A stretch of 27,836 nt of DNA from JAQUGA01 sp038210985 (GTDB lineage: Bacteria > Bacteroidota > Bacteroidia > Bacteroidales > WCHB1-69): contig JBBQWB010000036.1 of NCBI GenBank assembly GCA_038210985.1, positions 1-27,836 on the forward strand, written 5' to 3'. Position 1 is the first letter of the stretch. Every line of letters starts with the position of its first letter. Positions 21,538 through 27,836 of this stretch are shown piece after piece. Under the pieces are notes generated by a model. It saw nothing but the letters and a program-made list of their open reading frames with translations, was not told the origin of the DNA and searched no databases. A program made the translations under genes and the position numbers.

Positions 21538-24402
21538 TTAAAGGATTATATTAATCCCTACAATAATTTGCATGCCTGGTTTTACTGATTTTATTGTCTG
21601 CACTCTCGTTTGTTCTAAATCTGGCGATGTGCTTAAACGAACAACTTCGTATTGTTCATAAACAATTGCTTGATTTAAAATGTCTTTGATGCCAAATTTA
21701 AGTTGAAATCTTTTATAAAATCTCTTTATAAATGTTGCATCTAAGCTATTTCTGGGCATTTCGTAAATATGCGGATTGTTAACATCTCCAACAAATGCAA
21801 TTCGTTTTCCTATTACATTATACATTAGTGAAAATGAAAATTTAATTGAGTCGTTTTGATAAAATACTCCGGTGTTTATTATATATTGCGATTGTCCTTG
21901 CATCGGTCTAACTTTTTCACGAGCCATGGGGTCGTTAATTTCAACCTGACTTTTTATATAGGATGCGTTCATTACAATTGCCGTGTTTTTTATCCACGAA
22001 AGCAAAATAGTTGGAGAGGCAAATTTTGTGAATGTTTTTTTAAGGTCAATCTCTAGTCCTATACTTTGAGCTTTATCCACGTTTTTAAATGTAAAGTTTT
22101 TCCCCGATCCAGCACTTATAGCATTCGCTTCAATTGGATTTGTAAACGATTTAAAAAATAATCCAACATTTATTAATTCGGAAGGGCTTGGATAAAATTC
22201 ATATCTAAAATCAAAATTATTGATGTAAGCGGATTTTAAATTTGGGTTACCATAAATTCCCGCTTTTTCTTCAAAGTTGTAAAAATTATAGGGTGCAATT
22301 TCCCTAAATTCAGGACGGTTAATTGTTTTTCCGTAAGCAAAACGAATTAAACTTTTGGTGTTAAAATTAAAGATTAAATTGATGGAAGGAAAAACATTAA
22401 GGGTGTCACGTTTCTGGATATATTCCGACAAATTTGTATTTATTGAAGTGAGCTTCATTATGTTTTTTTCGATTCGTACTCCTCCATAAATTGTAAATTT
22501 CCCCCATAAAATATGTCTTATTGCAATGTATCCAGCAGTTAGCTGATTTTCGGTATTATACGAATCTGTTGGACTAGTGGCTTCGTCAAGTCGTATTCCG
22601 TTTGTATAATTAATATTGTAGTCGGCAAAAATTGTATCTACTTCTTGATAACCAAAATACCAAGGAGTTTGACTATTTCGCACAAATCCAAAAAGTCGGG
22701 AATTAAAGGAGCGATTTCTATTTTCGTGAAAAAAGCCAAATTTTAGAGTAGGTTCGTGCTTGTCGTTTATCTTAATTTTTTGTTCAACATCAGCCGTGTA
22801 AACCCATAATTGTTCTTTTATATTTAAAAATAATCTACCTGATAATTCAGGATCGGCTCGGTTTGGAAAATATACATTATATTGATTGTAATATGGATTA
22901 TCCGTATCTTGAACTAAAGGAAGTGTAGTGGTTAATCGTCGTGTGTCAGGTTGTTCGCGATGTACTTGCGAATAACCTAAAGTCCACTGAACTTTTGTAT
23001 TGCCATCTCTAAATTTATGATTTCCACCTAATTGACTATTGAGCATAAATCGCTGATTATAATTTAATTCGGTGGATTGAATATATTGATCGCGGTAATT
23101 TTCAATTCCTGACCGAAAGGTGGTTTTTGTGATTCCTTGTTGGTTTATTAAATTTCTGAAATCAATACTATTATTTTCGTTTAATTGAATCGAAAAATTT
23201 GATAATGCATTTATTTTTACCGATTGCGTATAAGCACTGTCGATGAAATGATAAGAGATGATACTTTTGTCGTTGATTGTGTCGTAACCATTATAAGAGT
23301 TGAGCTCGGTTACGCTATTTTTAAAATTTGAGCCATACGATAGTGAGCTAATATTGCTAATTTTAATTTTTTTGATATTAAGGGATCCGGAATAGTTTAT
23401 GGACAAACTTTGATCAATTGGGGCTTTTGATTCATTGGCACTCCATATTTTACTAAAAGCTCTGCCAAATTCAGTTCTTTTTTGTTTGTTTTCGAAGGTT
23501 GGATTATTAATTATTTCTTTAAAATCTTCTAATGAAGGGATAATGGATGGGAAAGCTCTGGAGCCATTATCGTAACCAAATTTATCGGTACTCGAACCTT
23601 GATATTTATAAAAAGGTTCAATGCTTGTTCCCGAACGAAATGCAGAAGAATAGGATATTTGAAAACCAGTTTTTTCGGGAATATTTTTGGTAAAAATTGC
23701 AACATTCGCACCCGTAAATTCGGAAGGTAATTCGGGAGCAGGTGTTTTATATACTAAAATCCGGTCAATTGCCGAACTTGGTATTACATCAAATGAAAAC
23801 GCTTTAACATCCGATTCGGAGCTTGGAGTTGAGGCATTGTTAAGTTGAACGGAGTTATATCTTTCCACAAGACCTCTTACTACAATAAATCGATCATCAA
23901 TTATTGTCACACCAGGTATTCGACGCACTACTTCGGATGCATCTTTATCCTGCGATTGCGAAATTTGTTGCGATGACATTCCACTAACCACTAAATTACT
24001 TGCTTTTATGGTGTTTATCATCGAAATATCCGTGTCGGTTTTACGTTTAGCTAACACAACAACTCCTTGTATTACCAACATTTCTTCTTCTAAATCTACA
24101 TTTAAAGTGCTTGCTTTATTTGCGGATATTTTTATACTCTCAAATTTTTGAGTTTTGTACGAAATAAACGATATAACTATTGTGTATGTGCCCGGTTGTA
24201 AATTTTTTATTTCAAAATTTCCTTCCAAATTAGTTGCTGAGCCAGTAGTTGTTCCCTCGATGTAAACACTCGCACCTACAATCGTTTCTTTTGTCTTTTT
24301 ATCTTTTATAACTCCCTGAATAGAGCCAGTTTGACTGTAGGTATTTAATTCTAAAAATATAAATGTAAAGCCTAATACAAGTAGTTTTAAAACTGATTTC
24401 AT
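21538..24402 (-). CDS. TonB-dependent outer-membrane receptor with N-terminal carboxypeptidase-regulatory-like domain
   Basis: A 954-aa outer-membrane transporter that should import a substrate using TonB/ExbBD energy. It has a signal peptide (about 1-23), a CarboxypepD-regulatory-like domain (about 25-112, with IQGVIKDKKTKETIVGASVY and LQPGTYTIVISFISYKTQ), then a plug domain with DASEVVRRIPGVTIID and RFIVVRGLVERYNSVQLNN, then KAFSFDVIPSSAIDRI. The C-terminal beta-barrel runs to the end, with GFFHENRNRSFN, GVRIEKNIMKL, INRPEFREIAPYNFYNF and a final beta-strand GMQIIVGINIIL. The plug phrases match a Bacteroidota subfamily with RGL-x-RYN and SFD-x-x-P motifs. No SusD-like gene is adjacent, so it is not a standard glycan-uptake locus; the ligand is unknown. 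It is transcribed divergently from the small gene at 24699, which looks like a copy of its N-terminal domain. Confidence 0.92.
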   Translation of the reverse strand: MKSVLKLLVLGFTFIFLELNTYSQTGSIQGVIKDKKTKETIVGASVYIEGTTTGSATNLEGNFEIKNLQPGTYTIVISFISYKTQKFESIKISANKASTLNVDLEEEMLVIQGVVVLAKRKTDTDISMINTIKASNLVVSGMSSQQISQSQDKDASEVVRRIPGVTIIDDRFIVVRGLVERYNSVQLNNASTPSSESDVKAFSFDVIPSSAIDRILVYKTPAPELPSEFTGANVAIFTKNIPEKTGFQISYSSAFRSGTSIEPFYKYQGSSTDKFGYDNGSRAFPSIIPSLEDFKEIINNPTFENKQKRTEFGRAFSKIWSANESKAPIDQSLSINYSGSLNIKKIKISNISSLSYGSNFKNSVTELNSYNGYDTINDKSIISYHFIDSAYTQSVKINALSNFSIQLNENNSIDFRNLINQQGITKTTFRSGIENYRDQYIQSTELNYNQRFMLNSQLGGNHKFRDGNTKVQWTLGYSQVHREQPDTRRLTTTLPLVQDTDNPYYNQYNVYFPNRADPELSGRLFLNIKEQLWVYTADVEQKIKINDKHEPTLKFGFFHENRNRSFNSRLFGFVRNSQTPWYFGYQEVDTIFADYNINYTNGIRLDEATSPTDSYNTENQLTAGYIAIRHILWGKFTIYGGVRIEKNIMKLTSINTNLSEYIQKRDTLNVFPSINLIFNFNTKSLIRFAYGKTINRPEFREIAPYNFYNFEEKAGIYGNPNLKSAYINNFDFRYEFYPSPSELINVGLFFKSFTNPIEANAISAGSGKNFTFKNVDKAQSIGLEIDLKKTFTKFASPTILLSWIKNTAIVMNASYIKSQVEINDPMAREKVRPMQGQSQYIINTGVFYQNDSIKFSFSLMYNVIGKRIAFVGDVNNPHIYEMPRNSLDATFIKRFYKRFQLKFGIKDILNQAIVYEQYEVVRLSTSPDLEQTRVQTIKSVKPGMQIIVGINIIL

Positions 24403-24698
24403 GCCATAATTAATTTAAATACAAAGCAACAATCTTTTGTCAAAAATCAGGTTAATACAAAATTAAGTTTGTGTTAACTCAGATTTATGCTTAATTCAAT
24501 ATTTATTGTCCAATATTTTTTTTTAAACACTCAGTAAGCTGTAAAACAGTATGTTGATAAATTATTATGCGGTTGCACTTGGGATGAAGTTAGGTAACAA
24601 TTCCATAACATAAAGATAAACGAATCTTAACGCACTTTTTAAAGGAACTATAGTTTTCGATTGTAAATTTGTAGCATAAAATTGAAACAAAAAATAAT
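24403..24698. promoter_or_regulatory. Divergent intergenic region with two promoters
   Basis: 296 bp between the receptor and the small secreted protein. A minus-strand TAATTTTG (24458-24465) could serve the receptor, and a plus-strand TAAATTTG (24664-24671) the small gene, 27 bases before its ATG. TTTATTGTCCAATATTT near 24500 faintly resembles the end of the element family, but no partner end is seen. Nothing else was recognised. Confidence 0.45.
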
Positions 24699-25052
24699 AT
24701 GAAAAAAATAGCTTTAATTCTTGTGTTGTTTGTAAGTGTAAACTCTTTAATGGCAGACAATGGTGACTTAACTCCTAAAAAATCAAACGATGCAACAAAA
24801 TCGGTTGTAAGTGGTAAAGTAATAGATATTATTACTGGCGAGAGCATTGCAGGGGCTTGCATTTCTATTGAGGGCGCTGACATTAAGGTTTATACCGACT
24901 TAGATGGCAATTATTCCATATCCGATGTTAAACCTGGTACTTATACAATTAATGTTTCCATGATTTCGTATAAATCAAAAGAATTCAATAAAGTGTCATT
25001 TAATCCAAGTAGTGTTTTAGATAAAAATGTTGTGTTGGAAACTGCAAATTAA
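24699..25052 (+). CDS. Secreted single-domain carboxypeptidase-regulatory-like protein
   Basis: A 117-aa protein with a Sec signal peptide (MKKIALILVLFVSVNSLMA) and one CarboxypepD-regulatory-like (beta-sandwich) domain: VSGKVIDIITGESIAGACIS, then TDLDGNYSISDVKPGTYTIN and VSMISYKSKEF. The domain is close to the N-terminal domain of the divergent TonB receptor (compare PGTYTIVISFISYKTQKF), as if that domain had been copied without plug or barrel. There is no lipobox, no T9SS sorting domain and no further domain, so the product is probably soluble in the periplasm. A role as a partner or competitor of the receptor is an inference. A terminator hairpin follows. Confidence 0.85.
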   Translation: MKKIALILVLFVSVNSLMADNGDLTPKKSNDATKSVVSGKVIDIITGESIAGACISIEGADIKVYTDLDGNYSISDVKPGTYTINVSMISYKSKEFNKVSFNPSSVLDKNVVLETAN

Positions 25053-25078
25053 TGTTCGAAATTTAGATAACAAAATAG

Positions 25079-25108
25079 GGCAAGTCGTTAGATTTGCCTT
25101 TATTTTTA
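25079..25108 (+). terminator. Probable rho-independent terminator
   Basis: GGCAAGTC and GATTTGCC pair over 8 bp (one G-T) around the loop GTTA, followed by TTTATTTTTA. It lies 26 bp after the stop of the small secreted protein. The T-tract overlaps a possible -7 element (TACTTTTG, 25107-25114) for the next gene. Confidence 0.7.
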
Positions 25109-25136
25109 CTTTTGTATTGATTTATTAAAACATAAG

Positions 25137-25592
25137 ATGAAAAAGATATTTTACATTAGTATGCTGTTTGTGATGGCGATAAGTTGCAAAACTCAAAAAA
25201 TTGAATTTGTGGATGGAAAGTATTATCAAAGCAGGAAACTTTACAACGGAATTTTTTCAGAGTATTCTGAATCTGGGGTTCTTTTGCAACAAACAAGTAT
25301 TAAAAATGGGTTGCCAGACGGAAAAATGTCAGTTTTTTTTACTAATGGAAAAATTAAAGAAGAACGTTTTTATAAAATTGGTAAAAAAGATGGCTTATGG
25401 TTAACATTTTCAGAAAAGGATAAGAAACTTGGCGCAGCTGGTTTTACAAACGACCTAAAAGATGGTATTTGGATAATTTGGGACGAAAATGGGATAAAAA
25501 GATATCACATGGAATATAAAGCTGGTGAAAAAGTTGGCACTTGGCTTATGTGGGACGAAACAGGTAAGTTAATTCAAGAGAAAAAATACTAG
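25137..25592 (+). CDS. Small MORN-variant (YwqK-type) lipoprotein
   Basis: A 151-aa protein with a lipoprotein signal peptide: MKKIFYISMLFVMAISCKTQ, lipobox AISC with Cys17. It is followed by about five MORN-variant repeats, such as GKMSVFFTNGKIKEERFY, DGLWLTFSEKDKKLG, DGIWIIWDENGIKRYHMEY and GTWLMWDETGKLIQEKKY. It is a short relative of the exported repeat protein at 15313, here anchored to a membrane by lipid. Its last 24 bp overlap the 3' end of the truncated kinase gene on the other strand, which suggests that the recombination that removed the kinase's ATPase domain brought this gene to its present place. The repeats' partner is unknown. Confidence 0.85.
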   Translation: MKKIFYISMLFVMAISCKTQKIEFVDGKYYQSRKLYNGIFSEYSESGVLLQQTSIKNGLPDGKMSVFFTNGKIKEERFYKIGKKDGLWLTFSEKDKKLGAAGFTNDLKDGIWIIWDENGIKRYHMEYKAGEKVGTWLMWDETGKLIQEKKY

Positions 25593-26057
25593 AAATTTTT
25601 TATTATAGTCCATCAAAACAACTGGCATTTTTTCAAAAAGATTAAGTGAAATTTTTAGATGTTTTTTTTGAGCTAAAAGCGAATTCAAGTCGTAGGAGTT
25701 ACGTATAATCTTTGCAATATCAGTTTCGGTTTTTTTAAGGTCAAACTTTTCTGATTCAATTTTTACAACATTTAATAATTCGTCAATAAAATTAAGCATG
25801 TATTCGCTCGATTCGCGAATAATATGGATGACTTTAGTCATTTCTGTTGGCTCAAAATCGGACTGGTTTTCGAGAATAAATTCGCTATACATTAAAATGT
25901 TTCCAATAGGATTTCGCAAATCGTGAGCTGCCATGCCTAGAAATTGATTTTTTAATTTATTTAGTTGTTCTAATTTTATGTTTTGTTTGGTTAATTGACG
26001 AGATAAATTGTTAAGTTCATTGTTTAATTGAGACATATTTGTTCGCATTTGTTCCAT
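25569..26057 (-). pseudogene. Histidine kinase truncated after the DHp domain
   Basis: The 162-aa frame has an N-terminal coiled coil (about 1-38, Gln/Asn/Leu-rich) and a complete HisKA/DHp helical hairpin with FLGMAAHDLRNPIGNILMYS (phosphoacceptor H45) and the second helix around SSEYMLNFIDELLNVVKIES. It enters the start of the ATPase domain (PVVLMDYNK) and then ends with the unrelated tail KFLVFFLLN. No N, G1, F or G2 box follows in any frame; instead the DNA runs into the convergent lipoprotein gene. It cannot autophosphorylate by itself. It may be a simple pseudogene or a surviving DHp-only phosphotransfer/dimerisation protein. It follows the B12-fold gene by 99 bp on the same strand and was probably its output module. 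There is an in-frame TAG upstream at 26088-26090. Confidence 0.78.
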
Positions 26058-26156
26058 TTCTAAATGGTCTAACTCTTTTAGTAAATTCTATAAAAATGAA
26101 ATGGCTATCATTTAGAATGTACGATTTGAATATTTCGGAATTAGGATGTTACATGT

Positions 26157-26792
26157 TTATAAATTTGTTTCAATCAGTTTTTTTAAGTCGGTTATTGACT
26201 TAATGTAAAATGTTTTTTCTCCTGATATTAAGTTGCTTCCACCAAACCTAAATGCTTGTCCGCCAATAATAATTGGTAGGTTTGGATATTTATTCCGTAT
26301 TTTACTATAACTATCTAGAAGTATATTCATGTTAAAATAAATACTTAACGAAAGTCCTAAAACATCGGGTTTATTATTTTCAATAAAATTAATCAAATCT
26401 TCTAAAGGAGTTGAAGCTCCGATAAAATAGAAGTCCCAACCATACATTTCGAAAATATCGGCTATCATTTTGGCACCTACTTGATGTAATTCGTTTGCAA
26501 CACACGCCACAATTATTTTTTTCCCAACTCTTTGCGAGTTAAAAATGATTGGATAAAGCTGAGTCATTAAAGTTTCGGTTAAGGCTGTAGCCATGTTTTC
26601 GCTCGCAACCGAAATTTTATTTTGTTCCCATAATTCACCAATATTATAATGCGATGTTTTAAATAAATCTTCATAAATAACTTCAACTGGAACTTGTTTT
26701 TCGACAAGTTGAGAAATTTTGGATGAACAGTTTGAGCGTTTGCCATCTTGCAAATTTTCAAAATAAGTTTCATATTGCAACGGAGTAATCAT
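26157..26792 (-). CDS. Cobalamin-binding-fold sensor protein (B12-2 plus B12-binding domains)
   Basis: A 211-aa protein with the two-part architecture of methionine-synthase-like cobalamin modules: an N-terminal four-helix cap (about 1-85), with YEDLFKTSHYNIGELWEQN and SVASENMATALTETL, and a Rossmann-like B12-binding domain (about 92-211) with IIVACVANELHQVGAKMIA, DVLGLSLSIYFNM and LPIIIGGQAFR. The lower-ligand motif DxHxxG appears as ExHxxG (E101, H103, G106), so His-on binding is still possible. The cap motif W-x9-EH, typical of CarH-type photoreceptors, is W55-x9-E65-N66: the His is Asn. There is no DNA-binding domain, and the next gene is a truncated kinase, so a signalling role is likely; whether it binds cobalamin at all is open. 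Confidence 0.8.
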   Translation of the reverse strand: MITPLQYETYFENLQDGKRSNCSSKISQLVEKQVPVEVIYEDLFKTSHYNIGELWEQNKISVASENMATALTETLMTQLYPIIFNSQRVGKKIIVACVANELHQVGAKMIADIFEMYGWDFYFIGASTPLEDLINFIENNKPDVLGLSLSIYFNMNILLDSYSKIRNKYPNLPIIIGGQAFRFGGSNLISGEKTFYIKSITDLKKLIETNL

Positions 26793-26978
26793 AATATTAG
26801 TGGTTTTGACAGTATAAATGTAAAACTATTTTTAAAATAAATGATGCAATTCAGATAATTATATATAAATTAACGATGAAAAGTATTTTTTCATTTTTTC
26901 AGATATAAAATTAAGATTTATTTTTTCATGTGTTTTTTATTTAACTTTACTCAAAAATTAATAATACATTCGTTTAAA

Positions 26979-27491
26979 ATGAAAGATGCAAATATAGCCA
27001 TAGTTAACAAAAATGATGAGATTATCGGTTTTCAAGATAAACTGTATGTTCATCAAGTTGGTATTTTGCATAGAGCATTCTCAATTTTTATTTTTAATGA
27101 TAAAAATGAAATGCTTTTGCAACAAAGAGCACTTTCTAAATATCATTCGCCTGGTTTGTGGACAAACAGTTGTTGTAGTCATGCGGTAGAAGGTGAAAAA
27201 TTTAACAAAACAATTCATTCTCGCTTGATGGAAGAAGTGGGAATGGATTGTGATTTATTATTCAAATTTTCGTTTCACTATCGTTTTGAATTTGATAACA
27301 ACTTAATCGAAAATGAAATAGATCATGTTTATTTTGGATATTATAATGATAATCCTATTCCTAATCCCACTGAGGTGAACGATTATCGTTGGCTTAGCAT
27401 TTCGGAAATACGTGCTGAAATTCAAACTAATCCAGAAAATTACACCTATTGGTTTAAATTTATATTTGAAAGAGCAGTTGCCTTAATGTAG
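26979..27491 (+). CDS. idi: Isopentenyl-diphosphate delta-isomerase, type 1
   Basis: This enzyme interconverts isopentenyl and dimethylallyl diphosphate. The 170-aa protein is a type 1 (Nudix-fold, metal-dependent) isomerase: VHQVGILHRAFSIFIFND at 24-41, the catalytic Cys in GLWTNSCCSHAVEGE (C65/C66), the Nudix-box remnant SRLMEEVGM, and ENEIDHVYFGYY with the catalytic Glu, followed by EVNDYRWLSISEI. The ATG at 26979 is preferred; an upstream in-frame ATG at 26928 would add 17 hydrophobic residues that the family lacks. Type 1 Idi is the only isoprenoid gene in the window besides the possible link of elbB. It stands alone, followed by interspersed repeats. Confidence 0.94.
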   Translation: MKDANIAIVNKNDEIIGFQDKLYVHQVGILHRAFSIFIFNDKNEMLLQQRALSKYHSPGLWTNSCCSHAVEGEKFNKTIHSRLMEEVGMDCDLLFKFSFHYRFEFDNNLIENEIDHVYFGYYNDNPIPNPTEVNDYRWLSISEIRAEIQTNPENYTYWFKFIFERAVALM

Positions 27492-27509
27492 ATGCATTTT
27501 TAGGCAGGC

Positions 27510-27631
27510 ATATGTTACGTTAACAGATTTCTCATTCCACTGCGTTCCATTCGAAATGACAAATCGCTGATTAGTTGATGTGATGATTAGCTGATGTGAT
27601 GATTAATCTGGAGGTTGAGCCTGTCGAAACC
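27510..27631. repeat. Interspersed repeats downstream of idi
   Basis: Two units containing GATGTGATGATTA (about 27576-27606) and then 25 bp at 27607-27631, the exact inverted copy of 9741-9765. The same composite (GGTTTCGACAGGCTCAACC, then short spacer, then CATCACAT-like units) therefore occurs twice, with the tandem part also at 1-70. Just upstream, CTCATTCCACTGCGTTCC (27531-27548) resembles a second stretch, CTCACTACACTTCGTTTC, at 27669-27686. Confidence 0.8.
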
Positions 27632-27836
27632 AAAGATGTGCCAATATGCTGATTAAAAGAGAGATTCCTCACTACACTTCGTTTCGTTACCAATAACAGA
27701 ATTCAGCATCATTCTCATTTATAACTGATTGTGAATTTGATTCGATGTTAATGTCCGATGGACAAATTTTTCAATTGATAGTGTTTTTTTTATTAATGTC
27801 AAAGTCCTAACGGACTATCAAATTATTGCCCGTAGG
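27632..27836. repeat. Palindrome-rich intergenic end of the window
   Basis: No gene was seen. Two short palindromes with related stems are present: TGTCC-GAT-GGACA (27752-27764) and AGTCC-TAAC-GGACT (27803-27816). The last bases, GCCCGTAGG, look like one arm of another palindrome cut by the window edge. These resemble REP-like intergenic repeats. Confidence 0.5.

Noticed and set aside
21538..24402. Polysaccharide utilisation locus (SusC/SusD pair)
   Set aside because: No SusD-like lipoprotein, glycoside hydrolase or hybrid regulator is nearby, and the receptor belongs to another subfamily.
24498..24514. Sixth end of the MITE family (ATTGTCCAATATTT)
   Set aside because: Only about ten bases match and there is no inverted partner; AT-rich chance similarity is likely.
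24590..24883. 97-aa minus-strand frame over the small secreted gene
   Set aside because: Antisense of a gene with clear signal peptide and domain; no independent support.

Overview
The window is AT-rich chromosomal DNA from a member of the Bacteroidota. The evidence is two proteins with C-terminal type IX secretion (T9SS type A) sorting domains, a TonB-dependent receptor with an N-terminal carboxypeptidase-regulatory-like domain, many promoters with the Bacteroidota -7 element TAnnTTTG, and a lack of strong Shine-Dalgarno sequences. Menaquinone is made by the futalosine route (mqnB, mqnD). I cannot name the family or genus. No rRNA, tRNA, CRISPR array, phage or intact transposase gene was seen.

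Layout. 1-5501: housekeeping block with a dsbD-type thiol-disulfide reductase, tilS, elbB, a Nudix hydrolase and pdxJ; elbB and the Nudix gene converge and share a palindromic stop. 5502-7615: a non-autonomous transposable element with a perfect 9-bp target duplication, then two paralogous small T9SS-exported proteins, the first ended by a strong terminator. 7735-9687: an ABC-F ATPase. 9786-12233: a tight mqnB-mqnD-hldD operon (menaquinone, then LPS heptose). 12308-12601: an ArsR-type regulator. 12773-14874: a two-gene GT2-GT4 glycosyltransferase operon with a good promoter. 15033-16653: another element copy just upstream of a MORN-variant repeat protein. 16637-18389: a PhoB/PhoR-like two-component pair.

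18390-21537 is a scar-rich accessory stretch. It has two more copies of the element family, an intact ORF resembling an adenylate-forming enzyme but lacking its catalytic motifs, the 3' stub of a decayed second TonB receptor gene, a long hairpin, and a lipoprotein gene broken by a one-base deletion in an A-run. 21538-25592: an intact TonB receptor, divergent from a secreted protein that is essentially a free copy of the receptor's N-terminal domain, followed by a small MORN-type lipoprotein. 25569-26792: a B12-binding-fold sensor gene followed by a histidine kinase that has lost its ATPase domain. 26979-27491: a type 1 isopentenyl-diphosphate isomerase. The window ends in interspersed repeats.

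The strongest candidates for something undescribed are the 232-259 bp element family, the adenylation-like probable pseudoenzyme, the paired small T9SS proteins with a conserved Cys-containing segment, and the B12-fold protein paired with a kinase that keeps only its phosphoacceptor domain. All functional statements rest on motif recognition by eye; no database search was run.
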